A stretch of DNA of 64,000 bases from Nitzschia sp. pyKryTriq1 (GCA_956465555.1 OY101125.1:808501-872500), one strand, 5' to 3'. Numbered from the stretch's first letter, positions 11,769 to 22,589 are shown. The notes: generated by a model from the letters alone, not told the origin. Numbers and translations are program-made.

Positions 11769-13091
11769 ATGCCGACGACTTATCTCTTGACTGGCGATGT
11801 GGGTGGCACCAACAGCAGAATGGGACTTTATTCGGTCGAGGACAGCATCCCCTTGGCCGTCAAATACTACCGGAATCAGGATTTTTTGACCACCAAGGCC
11901 GATGGAGTCTTTGAACGCAATATCATTGCTCCGTTCCTTCAATACTGCTGGGAAAGCAACGACAATTTGGAGGCAGTGGATCAAGTCGAAATTGTCGCAT
12001 GTTTTGCGATTGCTGGGCCGGTTCGGAACAATAAAGTTTCCATGAGCAACTTGCATGACATTGTCATTGACGGAACCGCCATCTCCAAGCAAATGTATTC
12101 CAAAGATCCTTACCTCGCGACGATTAAAGTTTGCAAGATCATTAATGATTTTGTGGCACAAGGCTTCGGCTGTCTAACTTTGAAATCCGAGGAAGTGAAG
12201 GAACTCAATCCTGGTTCCCATGGCAAAATCGACCCCGCCGGTCCCAAGGTTTGTGTGGGAGCCGGTACTGGACTGGGAGAATGTTTCTTGACACCTGATG
12301 CAGAGGGTGTGTATAGTTGCTTCCCCTCGGAAGGCGGTCACGTTGAGTGGGCACCGCGCAACGAACTAGAAATCAAGCTCTGGGTGCATCTAAAGGAGAA
12401 ATTCCAATACAGGAATCGTGTATCCGTCGAGCGTATCGTTTCAGGCCGAGGGTTGGCGAATTGCTACGAATTCTTGGCCCAAGAATTTCCTGATAGAATC
12501 GACAAGAAAGTACACGCCGAATTTTTAAAGGCAGGAGACTTGCAGGGCAAGGTGGTTTCGGACCAAGCCCATGCAACGGAAGGGTCGTTGGGTGAGCAAG
12601 CATTAGAAATCATGTGCAGGTACGTCAAATGGTGTATATCAAATGAATTCTATGCTCGGAGCGCGCTCGGACTTTTATATGCTCATTGTGGTCTCCTTTT
12701 CTCTTTTAGTGCCTATGGGTGTGAAGTTGGGTCGGCCGGTATTAAATTCATTCCGACAGGTGGTTTGTACGTGACGGGAGGTTTGACTCCCAAGAACATG
12801 CAATTCATTGAAGGCCAGGATTCACCCTTTATGAAGGCATATCATGACAAGGGTCGTGTCAAGCCGATTCTGGATAATGTACCCATCTTTGCTGTCTTGG
12901 TAGAAGACTTGGGCGTTCGCGGAGCATTGAAGAGCGCTCAAATCGAGTACCAAAAGTATCACAGCGGCGTCAGTCATTCGAAACCTTCCAGCTCCTCAAA
13001 GGGTAAGAAGAAAGCTGCTGATATTGCCATGTTGGCGGTCGCAGCTATGGTGGGTGTTGTTGTGGGAATGGCGATAGGCAAAAGAAAGTAA
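11769..13091 (+). CDS. Glucokinase, bacterial (PF02685) type, with C-terminal membrane anchor
   Basis: The enzyme phosphorylates glucose with ATP to glucose-6-phosphate, the entry step of glycolysis. Exons 11769-12619 and 12710-13091 give about 410 residues. Motifs are the phosphate-binding loop GDVGGTNSR (9-17), the catalytic INDF, GAGTGLG, EGGHVEWAP, and PTGGLYVTGGLTPK near the adenosine site. The proposed 90-nt intron (GTACGT..TTTTAG) is a multiple of three and has no stop, so an unspliced product is also open. Splicing restores the family-like IMCSAYGCEVG. After the enzyme comes a Ser/Lys linker and a hydrophobic segment (IAMLAVAAMVGVVVGMAIG) followed by KRK, which looks like a tail anchor; bacterial relatives lack it. 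An in-frame upstream ATG at 11526 exists; I chose 11769 because the fold starts at once. Confidence 0.92.
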   Translation: MPTTYLLTGDVGGTNSRMGLYSVEDSIPLAVKYYRNQDFLTTKADGVFERNIIAPFLQYCWESNDNLEAVDQVEIVACFAIAGPVRNNKVSMSNLHDIVIDGTAISKQMYSKDPYLATIKVCKIINDFVAQGFGCLTLKSEEVKELNPGSHGKIDPAGPKVCVGAGTGLGECFLTPDAEGVYSCFPSEGGHVEWAPRNELEIKLWVHLKEKFQYRNRVSVERIVSGRGLANCYEFLAQEFPDRIDKKVHAEFLKAGDLQGKVVSDQAHATEGSLGEQALEIMCRYVKWCISNEFYARSALGLLYAHCGLLFSFSAYGCEVGSAGIKFIPTGGLYVTGGLTPKNMQFIEGQDSPFMKAYHDKGRVKPILDNVPIFAVLVEDLGVRGALKSAQIEYQKYHSGVSHSKPSSSSKGKKKAADIAMLAVAAMVGVVVGMAIGKRK

Positions 13092-13513
13092 AGGCGTGTC
13101 GAAAGTCGAACACGTCGCCCAATTTTCATCATACAAAGAATATCGGGATACGTATAATAGAATCATGAAAAGCATGTCTCTATTAGTAGCACAAATAATC
13201 GAGCTTCTGTCTCTTGCTATTCGCGTGCGGATTGGCAGTCGGCTATAACGTCCAAGAGAGACGAAGAGAGCTTCCTTCAAGCCTACTTTTCCAATTGGGT
13301 TGTGGCAGGTAGACGGTGGATGTATTTTGCATCTTGATGGTTTGTGACCAAGTCATTGCTTTTCCACTTCTGTCGCCGCATGCACGTCCGTATGGGTATT
13401 CACACCGATACTATTCATGCTGCTGGACGGTGGGCCATACCGGCGCCCACACCGCTTGTCTCAAAGCAGCCATAGAAGATCATCAAAGTAATTGTCCATA
13501 CCTGCATAGCCTG
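13092..13513. other. Convergent 3' spacer
   Basis: This 422-nt stretch between the 3' ends of glucokinase (+) and the LTO1-like gene (-) shows no supported gene or distinctive repeat. Confidence 0.5.
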
Positions 13514-14095
13514 TCACCAGCCGTCTTCCCCTTCCTCGCCGGAAGATATAGCAGTATTTCCTTCACGACCCTCCAATGAATTACGTAGAGAAAATTGCGG
13601 TTTGCCGAGCTGAACTACAAGCAGTTTGAACCGAGCCCGTATCCGTTGTAATTTCTTGATAATATCAAACTTGGAGGGGTCCTCGCTATCATGCTCCTGG
13701 AGATCTCCCCCCGCGACATTCTTGCTGGATGATGATGTGCTGGTTTCCAGTGCCGCCTTCATCGTAGAATCATCCCTCGCGTTTGAGAATACTTCATCTG
13801 GCGAAGGAAAGGCATCAATTGCTTCCTGTAGCTTATGTATGCTTTTTCGGACACGCTCACCGAAGCCATTATCCGACTCCTCGACTAATGCTGATACGAC
13901 GCCATGATAAAAGCCGACTTCCAGGCCAAATTCCAAGCCCTTGTTCTGTCCAAGTGTTCGTCCATCTTGAAATCCTGCCAAAGCTCCAGCTTCTCGACCT
14001 TGAGCCTTGCCCTGTTCTAAGGAGCCATTGTGAGGGTCCAAACAGGCATCCTCCCAGTCGAATCCGCTTTGCGGGTTACTTGTGGTGTCCGTCAT
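13514..14095 (-). CDS. LTO1: LTO1/Yae1-domain protein
   Basis: LTO1 homologues work with Yae1 as an adaptor that brings the ABC protein Rli1/ABCE1 to the cytosolic iron-sulfur assembly targeting complex. The single-exon gene encodes 193 residues. Residues ~28-65 carry the deca-GX3 signature of the family, glycines every four residues (GKAQGREAGALAGFQDGR, GQNKGLEFGLEVGFYHG). The rest is a helical, Ser/Glu-rich C-terminus ending EDGW. A terminal Trp is known to recruit the CIA targeting complex in LTO1 and other clients, and the final residue here is Trp, which supports the assignment. The start is the ATG at 14095. The gene is divergent from the FIST gene. Confidence 0.85.
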   Translation of the reverse strand: MTDTTSNPQSGFDWEDACLDPHNGSLEQGKAQGREAGALAGFQDGRTLGQNKGLEFGLEVGFYHGVVSALVEESDNGFGERVRKSIHKLQEAIDAFPSPDEVFSNARDDSTMKAALETSTSSSSKNVAGGDLQEHDSEDPSKFDIIKKLQRIRARFKLLVVQLGKPQFSLRNSLEGREGNTAISSGEEGEDGW

Positions 14096-14120
14096 GGTGT
14101 TCAATTGCCACTGTGCCTCT

Positions 14121-14197
14121 ACTGTACCGGTACCGTTAGACTCCCTCTACGATGACGTACAAATGTAGACAGCAAGTACCTGGTACGAGTACGGTAG
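14121..14197. repeat. GTAC-rich palindromic cluster
   Basis: ACCGGT, GGTACC-like and GTAC palindromes crowd this stretch just upstream of the LTO1-like gene start. Confidence 0.6.
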
Positions 14198-14624
14198 AGA
14201 GAGAGGAGAGAGATTTTACCGGTATCCACCCGCTAAATTTTAATTTATTTGTGCACCCCCAACGAGAGACGGACAGACCAGAAAGTCGAACACGCGGCGC
14301 AAGGCGCGCCAATACATACCGTACCACTGTATGCTGCGTAGACTTTAGACTACAAACTTCCCGAACGACTAAAGGGATTAGAAGGGAAGGCCTATTCGGT
14401 ATTGTACCGCGTACCCCCAGCAAGTCTGTTGGGACTAGCACTACTGTCCGATGTAAAAGATAGTTGTCTTTCGTTGGGGAATCTGTTGGCACAGACATAT
14501 TCTTGAAGACATGGGTATTGAGGCTAGCTTTATGGTTACTTGTACATCTGCCATCAGAGCTACCGGTATTACTAGCATACAGTAGCAACAGAGTTGCCAC
14601 GGGCTGATTAACACGAGAGGCTGC

Positions 14625-14670
14625 GTACTGGTACCTGGTACCTACTACCGGTAGCAGGACCAGTACCGGG
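14625..14670. repeat. GTAC-rich palindromic cluster
   Basis: Tandem TGGTACC-like units followed by ACCGGT and AGTACCGGG form a dense run in the same divergent spacer. Confidence 0.6.
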
Positions 14671-14953
14671 TATGACAGCGCGTGTGTTCTCCCCAAAATT
14701 ATTCGCGTCTGTCCTCCAGTACGTGTACGGACACACCAACGCGGATGTGACTGCGTTGGCGGGAAATTCGCTTTCGTCGAGAGGAAAAAGGTAGACAATA
14801 CTGTACCGATACCGGTGATATTGTTATGTACAGTATGTACATGTTCCTATTATTCATGTTCTCGCCCGTGCACCGGTACTTGCAGATCCCTCTCATAGCT
14901 AGAGTATTATTATTCCAAAGAGACATACTACTGTAGACCATTTACACTGTAAA

Positions 14954-16665
14954 ATGATTGATGGATTGGATTACAATAATGTGCTTAATGTAATTGAATA
15001 CCTAAATGTGGTAGACAGCGGAAGATTGGCGACCACGGCCAAGCGATACTTTTACTTGGTCCAGGAGTATCGCCGTCTTCGCGGGCCCGAGGTGGTGACA
15101 GTTTCGAGCTACGATTGTACTACCTTTGAACAACGACCAGCTGCAGTTGTGGCGTCGGAACCCATTTCCAAGCTTCAAAAAGCTCCGAATCTAGTCCTGG
15201 CCTTCAATACAACTCGTAGTACTCTGGACGAGGAACTGCCCAAACGATTGCCGCCAGACACGGTAGTACTGGGAGCATGCGCCCATAGCATCCAAGTAAA
15301 CCTGGGGGCGTACAATGTCGAATCGAAATCGAATGCATCAGTGATGTACGCGAGTCTTCCGGAGGCTGACATTCTCCCATTTTCGTTCGAAATGGGTTAC
15401 CACGAAAGCGAGCTAGAGGTTTTTCTTGCAAGGTTAGAATGCAATGAACATCCAGATGACCATTGGAAGGCAGTCATTGTTTACGCGAGTGGTAGTGGTG
15501 CGGCCCTTGCAGAAAGTTTTGTTTCAAAAGTTCAAGCCAAGTTACCCAATGCAGCTATAGTGGGTGGAATCTGTGGCCAGGGATATGTCTCCAAACCCAA
15601 GAAAAACAAATCTGATCTGCAGCGCATGACCATTCGGCAATTAGTGAGTCGACTGCGACAACTAGGCGGGCCACCCGACTTTAATGCGGTGGAGAAATCA
15701 GATCTTGTGGATCATGTGTGGAATCTTCAAAGTAGAAGCAACAGCGATATATCGTTGTATCATGCAGAAGATGCAGTCTTTGGGGTCGTTCTCGGTGGGA
15801 ACGTTCCAGTCCGAAGCGTAGTATCCCGTGGAGTCAAAAGCATGACGCATGGGACACCTCAGCCAACGTCTCCATATGTCGTCAAGAAGGTCACATTGAC
15901 TCGTCCAGAGGATCCTGATTTCCTCTTCCGAGGGAACGACTTGCAGCCGATTCACATGATACAAGAAATAACCAACACTGATACTGGTACTACTATTACT
16001 GCGATGGACCTTATGACCCAGGCTGTGGACGACGCAGAATTTATTGGCATCAAACGCCCCCAAGATGATGGATTTGAATTACACATGATCAGTCCCTACT
16101 GTCAAGCTACGAACTCATTTTTGATCATGACAGATGGCTCGGAAGCACAACAGCAATCCCTGGATGGTGCTGAGATCGATTTCTTTTCTTTGAGCGGGGA
16201 AGCCTGCTGTCAAGATATGGACCATACTATGAATATGTTGAGGGAGCAGACACGAGGTGAAGAAATTCTCGGGGCTGTCATGTTTTCTTGTAGTGGACGA
16301 GGACCGAGGCCTGGTGGTTTGATTCCAGAACACATGGCAGATGCAAATCGGTTTGCCAAAGTCTTTCCCGATGTTCCTTGTCTGGGATACTACGCGGGAG
16401 GGGAGATCGGGGTGAGTTTTACGTGTATTAGGTCGTGTGAAATATTGTTGCCGTCTTTAACAAATCTTCTCTTGTTGTTCGTTCACTTCAGCCCTTGGCT
16501 CTGGCCGGAAATCAAAAGGTGTTTCGGACGGGCAAGGCGACTGTCCAGGGATTTACAGCTGTGTTTTGTCTATTCATTGTCCCAGTGGTGAAAAGTCGGG
16601 ATTATCGTTTGGATGATAGTCCCGATGCAGTGAGGCACTTTGTACAGAGCCGTCTGTCCACCTAA
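14954..16665 (+). CDS. FIST-domain protein (FBXO22-like) with SAP-like insert
   Basis: FIST_N and FIST_C domains form a sensory or ligand-binding module; in animals they occur in the F-box protein FBXO22. Exons 14954-16411 and 16492-16665 give 543 residues. The first ~45 residues (NVLNVIEYLNVVDSGRLATT) look like a degenerate F-box helix set, consistent with FBXO22-like architecture, but this is weak. The FIST_N part spans ~75-210. FIST_C follows from ~265 and ends with GYYAGGEIG joined by splicing to PLALAGNQ, the expected family motif. Between them, residues ~225-262 (MTIRQLVSRLRQLGG.. VEKSDLVDHVW) resemble a SAP or related helix-loop-helix motif. The intron is 80 nt (GTGAGT..CTTCAG). Function in diatoms is unknown. 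Confidence 0.85.
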
Positions 16666-17309
16666 GACTTCTAGGTTATCTACCACTTTCACCAATAAAA
16701 GATAGGTTCAGCATTATTGGAAATTTTTCCATGATTGCCTTCTACTCAAGCGGTGGTTGTTTCTATGATCAATGCTGTAACCTTTCGAAACGAATCCCAT
16801 TGCCTTTTCAATTGTACGTCACCAGGAATTGCAAAAGCCTTTGCAGAAGATATAGCCAAGTAAATGAAGAACAACCACTCTTGGCTTTTGCAAAAGGAGG
16901 CGAGGACGGCTAAACTTACACTATTCATCGATATCGCAGTTCACATTGAGCTAATAGTACCTGGTACTGTACGATACCGTACAGGCGTACAGGCGCTCTA
17001 TACGATTTATTCGACTAGACGAAGTGATGCTGGCGGCGACCTGGCGATTGATTCTTCGCCGATTTTTAAGTAACCATAATCGAGCCGTTGGAGCAGCCAT
17101 AGTAATCATCTAAAAAAGTTTAAGTACGACATTTTACTTACAAGGGACTGTTTTGGTAATTACAAATCCTTTTCCGTTCAACGCGTCGGCTGGCAGCCGT
17201 CGCATGCACTCATCCCCTCGTTTCCTCAAAAGAATTATTTCCCTTGCTGATAGATCACATACCATACTTTTACTGAACTCAAAAGTAAGTAAGCTACGAT
17301 CTTCTCAAA
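16666..17309. other. Intergenic region
   Basis: This 644-nt spacer lies between two + strand genes. It contains a short GTAC cluster at about 16957-16993 and no supported gene. Confidence 0.5.
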
Positions 17310-18890
17310 ATGGTGAATGCGACTTCATCTGTGGCTTCGGAGAGCATGTATAGGGAGATGAAAGGAGGCGCGTGGGATACAAACGGCGACGAATCCAGCT
17401 TTCTCGACTTCGAGTCGATCGCGTATGGGATGCGATCGTTCACAAATACATACCGTTGGTCGCAGGAGTCTCGCAATCCAGACGATGATGGAGAGGCTGG
17501 GGAAGAATTCGACAATGCTCTGGAAACTAGAGATGCTTATGAAATTGAAACTGAGTTGCGTGAGCCAGTCGGTGATGAACGCTCTCAGAAGCTGGGACCG
17601 CGGAGGTTGATCCGGTCGATGTTTTCGCGGAAGCAAAAAGAGGTAAAGATGGCCGAAAGCGACGAAGACATCGTCGTGGCAGAACCAACGTCTAAAAGGA
17701 GCTCTGAGACCCTGGATGCTAGCAGACGGTCGACAAACAATCGCAGCAGATCTGTACCTGTAGATCGATCAGGAGTGTCTGATCGTGCTCAAAAAGAACG
17801 GTCACTCGATGTCAGAGCACCTTTAGGTGTAGCTCGGAGTATGTTCCGAGGATTGACCAAGAAAGCTCAGAGCCTCTCGCAAGAGCGATCACTAGGAGTC
17901 TCACACGAAAAACGCGAAGAGGCGGTGAAGCTTCAATTGCTAATGAAAGAAAATGAAGAAAAGGAACAAGGAGAGTTGGATCTTACTCCCATGCACTCCA
18001 ATAAGGTCACGCAGAGGACACATCATGACGGCGACGCTTCTGAGAAGCGAGAGAAATTGCAAAGAAAGAAATCAAAGAAAACTGCAGAAATCTCTCCAGA
18101 ATGCCGAAACTATGATAAGTACGCACACAGAGAAGAGATTCAAACTGAGAAGATCGGGCTGGACAGATATCAACAGGAGCCATTGGGTAATCAATCATCG
18201 TTTCTTGATAGCCTGTACGAGGCCGTCGGTACATGGAATATCCGTGATCACAAAGAGTCAATGGCTGATTACGAAAAAGCCCGCCTAGGCGACGATGCTA
18301 TCGCACCAAGACGGGTCCACACTACAAGGCGACTTGAGATTGCCCCAGAGCCGAATGAAATCGGACCAGTTGCACCTGATGTTGAGGACTGGGATATTTC
18401 GATCGGTCCTCCAGCATCGTTTGAGCAGAACATTTCAGATGAGAAAAGCACCGACAATAGCGTGCTCGAGACGAGCTTTAAAGCCGACTTGAGCGTGGTG
18501 GATTCGGTAATGGAAGCTTGGGAGGAAATTGTTACAACAGCTGAAATTATCGCCCGCCACTATGAGGTTGGCTCTCCCACCAGAAGTCACTCGGAGCGCC
18601 GCCAGGAGAATATTCAGTTTCGCAAGGCCTTACGTATGTTTCGAGGACATGCAAAAAGGTTGAATATTGATGAGACAGAACTCTTTGCCGCTGTTCGAGA
18701 GGATCCAACCATTCTAAATGAAAGCCCAACCTCCGATGACGACGACGAGGACGACGATGATTCTATTAACCTTGGCGATATTTTAGATGACGGTCTCGAT
18801 CGTTACGTCGAGGCGTTTGAAGGGATGTTTGCTGGTGGGATGAGGTGTGGCGGTCCCCCACTTGGTGCGACCAATAGCATCGGGGTGTAA
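17310..18890 (+). CDS. Hypothetical disordered charged protein
   Basis: I do not recognise this 526-residue protein. It is a single exon starting at ATG 17310. The composition is rich in Ser, Arg, Glu and Lys, with a basic middle (ARSMFRGLTKKAQSLSQERS and a KREKLQRKKSKK stretch), suggesting disorder and perhaps a coiled coil. A short acidic run (DDDDEDDDDS) lies near the C-terminus, before LGDILDDGLDRYVEAFEGMF, a possible amphipathic helix. The N-terminus (MYREMKGGAWDTNGDESSFLDF) is more ordered and may be conserved in relatives. No signal peptide or membrane span is visible. Its 3' end converges on the RBR ligase gene. Confidence 0.75.
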   Translation: MVNATSSVASESMYREMKGGAWDTNGDESSFLDFESIAYGMRSFTNTYRWSQESRNPDDDGEAGEEFDNALETRDAYEIETELREPVGDERSQKLGPRRLIRSMFSRKQKEVKMAESDEDIVVAEPTSKRSSETLDASRRSTNNRSRSVPVDRSGVSDRAQKERSLDVRAPLGVARSMFRGLTKKAQSLSQERSLGVSHEKREEAVKLQLLMKENEEKEQGELDLTPMHSNKVTQRTHHDGDASEKREKLQRKKSKKTAEISPECRNYDKYAHREEIQTEKIGLDRYQQEPLGNQSSFLDSLYEAVGTWNIRDHKESMADYEKARLGDDAIAPRRVHTTRRLEIAPEPNEIGPVAPDVEDWDISIGPPASFEQNISDEKSTDNSVLETSFKADLSVVDSVMEAWEEIVTTAEIIARHYEVGSPTRSHSERRQENIQFRKALRMFRGHAKRLNIDETELFAAVREDPTILNESPTSDDDDEDDDDSINLGDILDDGLDRYVEAFEGMFAGGMRCGGPPLGATNSIGV

Positions 18891-19027
18891 GTCATCACGA
18901 TTTGTCTAAGCGACTGGTACTGGTACTTGGATACTCTCGATGTAGAATTTTAAAAGAATTAGTATGTGAAATACAATATCAAGCAAACAGCTCCTACTGC
19001 ACTAGAGAAATGGGGAAAACAAAATAA

Positions 19028-20249
19028 TCATTCAGCAGTGCTGTCGTCGTCGCTCAAATCGTCATCGACAGAATCTGATGTCCCTGTCCCTTCGATGCCC
19101 GGTATCGGTAGCTCCAAGCCACAGCAGCAAGGTAGACCACATTGATGCATGAGATCGATAGCAGGGAGAAAGATGATCGCGAGTACGGTCCTCATCCCTA
19201 GCGCAGGTCGAAATAGAGCTCTCTCTTTCGAGCCTTTTGTTAATGATCCACTGTCATCCTCAGGAACCATTTTGACTCCACATCCGAGACAGCAAAAGCA
19301 ACCACATGTTGCGATTGCTAGGACCGCCATGACAAGGATGTGAAATAGAAGGATCGGTATATAAATCGGAAGGCTGAGGCACTGAATTGGGATCGGGAAG
19401 AAAGTGTTAAGTAAGAGGCGGAAGTCAAGGTGAAGTCAATCACCTAATTCAACTTACAAGCGTCATACGATAACGCCAAATGAACCTGTGGTCCACGTAG
19501 CTCTGTTCGCATTTGGAACAGGTTCTCATCATTTCGCCTGACAAATACTCGTGCGATCCGCATTTGAAGCAAAAGTCTTCTTTACAGCTTCCGCAAACAA
19601 TATGATCGCATCCGCTCTCCTTGTGAATGGCGATTCCGCAGTGACTACATGGCTTGGTGAACCTTCGAATCGCCTTCTCGGATTTTAGGTCATTTTTCAC
19701 CGGCTTGAAGTCCGCACAAGATTGTAGCAGATGACCATCCCCATGAATGGCACAGAAATCATGTCCACAAGAGGAACATTGCACATCATTCGAATGACTT
19801 TGCTGCAAGCCATTGCTTCCTCTCGAAAATACTTCATCACATCTTGTGCACGATATCAATGTGGGATCCTGCAGCTTCCGCAGAAATCGCTGGAATTGAG
19901 TCCAATGAGAAATGTCAGGTACTTGTCCACTCTGTGTTGGACCATCCGTCTCACCAATGGAGCCATAAGTTGAGGAGAACTTATCAATTTCACCTCCGTC
20001 GCCACAGAGGAGATTCTTCACTTGCTCCTCTTTGAGAATATTCGTACACTTTTCTGAGCCGTTTGCAGGGCAACGGATAGGGATCTCTCGCGACGAAATG
20101 GCTACCTTGCAGTGATCGGCCAAACACTCTCGACAAAATGAATGATCGCATCCTTCGACGCCCAAGCGTTCCTTCATCGCGCCTCCCGCTTCTAGATCTT
20201 GCGCACCGAAGTTCTCGTAGCAAATAGAACAGTCATTCTCGCTATCCAT
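19028..20249 (-). CDS. RBR-type (RING-IBR-RING) E3 ubiquitin ligase with C-terminal membrane segments
   Basis: RBR ligases take ubiquitin from an E2 onto a RING2 cysteine and then pass it to a substrate. Exons 20249-19458 and 19381-19028 encode 381 residues, joined across a 76-nt GTAAGT..TTCAG intron. RING1 begins at CSIC (7-10) and includes HSFCRECL. The IBR lies around residues 130-185 (CTRC..CSSC..FCAIH). RING2 (~200-228) has CSHC, GCDHIVC with the expected catalytic Cys, then CKEDFCFKC. The splice adds a long hydrophobic helix (LPIYIPILLFHILVMAVLAI) next to a Cys cluster, then a second (MRTVLAIIFLPAIDL) and an acidic Ser/Asp tail. It is therefore probably a membrane-anchored ligase, perhaps at the ER or another organelle. 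The target is unknown. Confidence 0.88.
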
Positions 20250-20938
20250 CTTTCAGAACAAGCTGACGTGTTCGGACAAGATAGATGTCTGTTGGGAGAG
20301 GGATCGATTCGTAGATTGCTCTCTAGTGGAATGCGTCCACGCTAGATCACCATCAACATTGCAGCTAGCCCGGAATCAGGGAGATTTGTGACGGGTCTGT
20401 GCGCGGGTCTGTCTCCCCTTTCGAAGTGAGGCCAGAGGCAGGTTCGGAGGTTGATCTTTCTCTTGTTACTCGTAAAAAGATGTTCGTGTGGCCGAAAATT
20501 TGGAGAAAAACCACCCAGAACTGAAATTCCCCCTATAAAATAGTGGTACAGTACACGTACATACATACATACGTGTATGCCTTGAGCAGTTTCAGTTCGC
20601 GGCGCGCGCGCAAAGCACACACAAACAAAAAGACGACCCATACGACCGTAAAATCTACACCGGCAGAAACGCCACATGTTGTCTACTAGTTAGATACTTC
20701 GTATACTAGTTAGACTAATCTCAACCAAGTTTGCTCTGAACTACATGTACAAGTATGGTACAAGTACATACTCTATTGGCATCACCCCTGAGTGTTAGTA
20801 CTCTCATAATACAGGTAATGCACTATAGTCGTGCTTTATGAGAGCATGAGGAGGATTATCATGTGCGCTATAATCTACGAGTATGCCTCTCATAAAGCCA
20901 TCCGTGAATGGTATTGATACTTCGTACTTGGATGCTTA
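20250..20938. other. Intergenic region between two minus-strand genes
   Basis: This 689-nt spacer carries the RBR gene promoter and the cyclophilin 3' end. It has short GTAC motifs near 20545-20575 and 20735-20775 and a small (ATAC) repeat. No supported gene. Confidence 0.5.
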
Positions 20939-22221
20939 TTAGGTTGCCTTTGTCTTCAGCTCCCCACAGTCCGCCACTACGACTTTTTTGCTTGTCGTTC
21001 CCGACGAGCTTCCTACGGCTTCGATTGCCTTGACAACATCCATGCCTTGAACGACTTGCCCAAAAACTACATGCTTGCAATCAAGCCAGGGAGTCGCAGC
21101 CGTAGTCAGGAAGAACTGGCTTCCACTAGAGTAATGTCACAAGGTTAGAGAACAAGACAACCGACAAGCAAGCAGCAATAGCAAAGAGTTTCTCCATACG
21201 TACTTAGTGTTGCGTCCCGAGTTCGCCATCGACAACATACCAGGAACACTATGCGTGATGAAAGTATCTCCTTCCACACCCCATTCGTCATCAAATTTGT
21301 TCCCACTGAGCGAAACAAAGCATCCACGTGTTAGTTGGCAATAATCTTCAATCCTACGACAAAAACCAACGTTCGACGTACTAAATAGATTCTCCACCTG
21401 TTCCATTGCCACGTTGGAAGTCGCCACCCTGACGATTGACGAAAAGTGAGTTGTGGAATCTTTGAGATGAAATTGTCATCGTCTTGACTTATTAGACGAC
21501 CGAGTCGGCCTACTCGTACTTACCTGGCACATGAATCCCGGTATCACCCGATGGAACGAGGAGCCTTTGAAATGCAACTTCTTTCCAGTTGCCAATCCGA
21601 TTCCTTTTTCTCCAGTACAAAGAGCCCGCTGCGGTACAGTACAACAGCAAATACGCAGTGGTCAGCAACAACAGGCATTCTCGATTGAGATCTCGCTGGA
21701 CTTTTTCTTTTCCTGATGATTCGTTGATACTCACGAAATTCTCAGCCGTTTTCGGGACAGAAGAAGCAAACAGTTCCATAACAATGCGGCCGGCCTTTTT
21801 ATCTCCAATCTCCATATCAAAATAAACTTTCGGGTTGTTGGGCGAGGAGGCCTCCTCCAGAGGAATTTCCTGCAGCTTTTTCGCCTGCCCGCCATCCAAT
21901 CCTGTCAAACCGGTAAAAATAAAAAAGGCCATGATGCAAAGGAATACCCTCTCGATTGTAGTACGGGCCTCCCAAAAGGCGAAAACGGCATCCAGCTGCA
22001 AGATGTGAAAACAAAAGCAATAAGTTGTCAGTATACACATATGTGAACGACATAGAATCATCTCGTTGCTGCAAATATATTCTGTAATGAAGACCCACAT
22101 CCTATCGATCGCATGTCAAATGTCAATCACGTACAGGATTAGCAGCCACAACAGGCAGCAAGCACAAAAGGGCGAGCGCGGCTAGCACGCTGCGGCTTTG
22201 AGAGATCTTCGTTTGGATCAT
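20939..22221 (-). CDS. Secretory-pathway cyclophilin-type peptidyl-prolyl isomerase
   Basis: Cyclophilins catalyse cis-trans isomerisation of Xaa-Pro bonds during folding. This is the most intron-rich gene here, with exons 22221-22135, 21995-21735, 21628-21524, 21428-21382, 21305-21204 and 21125-20939 (262 residues). All junctions are GT..AG and keep the family frame. Residues 1-29 form a signal peptide ([15 protein letters not shown]). A second hydrophobic stretch ([17 protein letters not shown]) precedes the enzyme domain, which starts near residue 84 ([10 protein letters not shown]). Active-site features are visible: [15 protein letters not shown], the divergent-loop GTGGESIYGNKFDDE, SQFFLTT, and the cyclosporin-contact Trp in [12 protein letters not shown]. 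It should be active and lie in the ER, secreted or at a membrane. No HDEL-type tail is present; it ends KAT. Confidence 0.93.
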
Positions 22222-22570
22222 GATTGCTCTACAAGTATTGTATCCGAGATGTTATAGTAAGCGTAAGAAGTCTACGTAAGTGCAATACAATGTGCAAAGA
22301 TAGACAACAACGACAACAACAACATCAAGACTTCGGCCATCATCTTTCTCGCTCCTCGTCGCTCCTCTCGTCATCTTTGATCGTTGCAATGCGCTGTACT
22401 GTACTGCGTATGATGTGGGATATCGGCGTTAAAAACACGTTAGAAGGTACGCCATACATACATACGGACTGTAGATCTAGGTATAATAATAGTTCGAATG
22501 AGTACTATACTGTCTTCTGTACACTATATATACACATTAACGTACGTATGTATGAGTATAAAATAGATAG

Positions 22571-22589
22571 CAGGGACCATCGGTCCCTG
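22571..22589. repeat. Perfect GC-rich hairpin
   Basis: An 8-bp inverted repeat (CAGGGACC / GGTCCCTG) surrounds a 3-nt loop and is embedded in ATAG repeats. Its role is unknown. Confidence 0.6.

Larger units (their letters stand above)
14096..14953. other. Divergent intergenic region with several GTAC clusters
   Basis: This 858-nt region lies between the 5' ends of the LTO1-like (-) and FIST (+) genes. It contains GTAC-rich clusters at about 14121-14197, 14625-14670 and 14800-14843. A 220-codon minus-strand frame runs through it but starts with TTG and largely translates the repeats, so I do not call it. Confidence 0.55.

Noticed and set aside
14136-14798. 220-codon minus-strand frame in the LTO1/FIST spacer
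   Set aside because: It starts with TTG, not ATG, and largely translates GTAC-type repeats (VLVPGT-like peptides).
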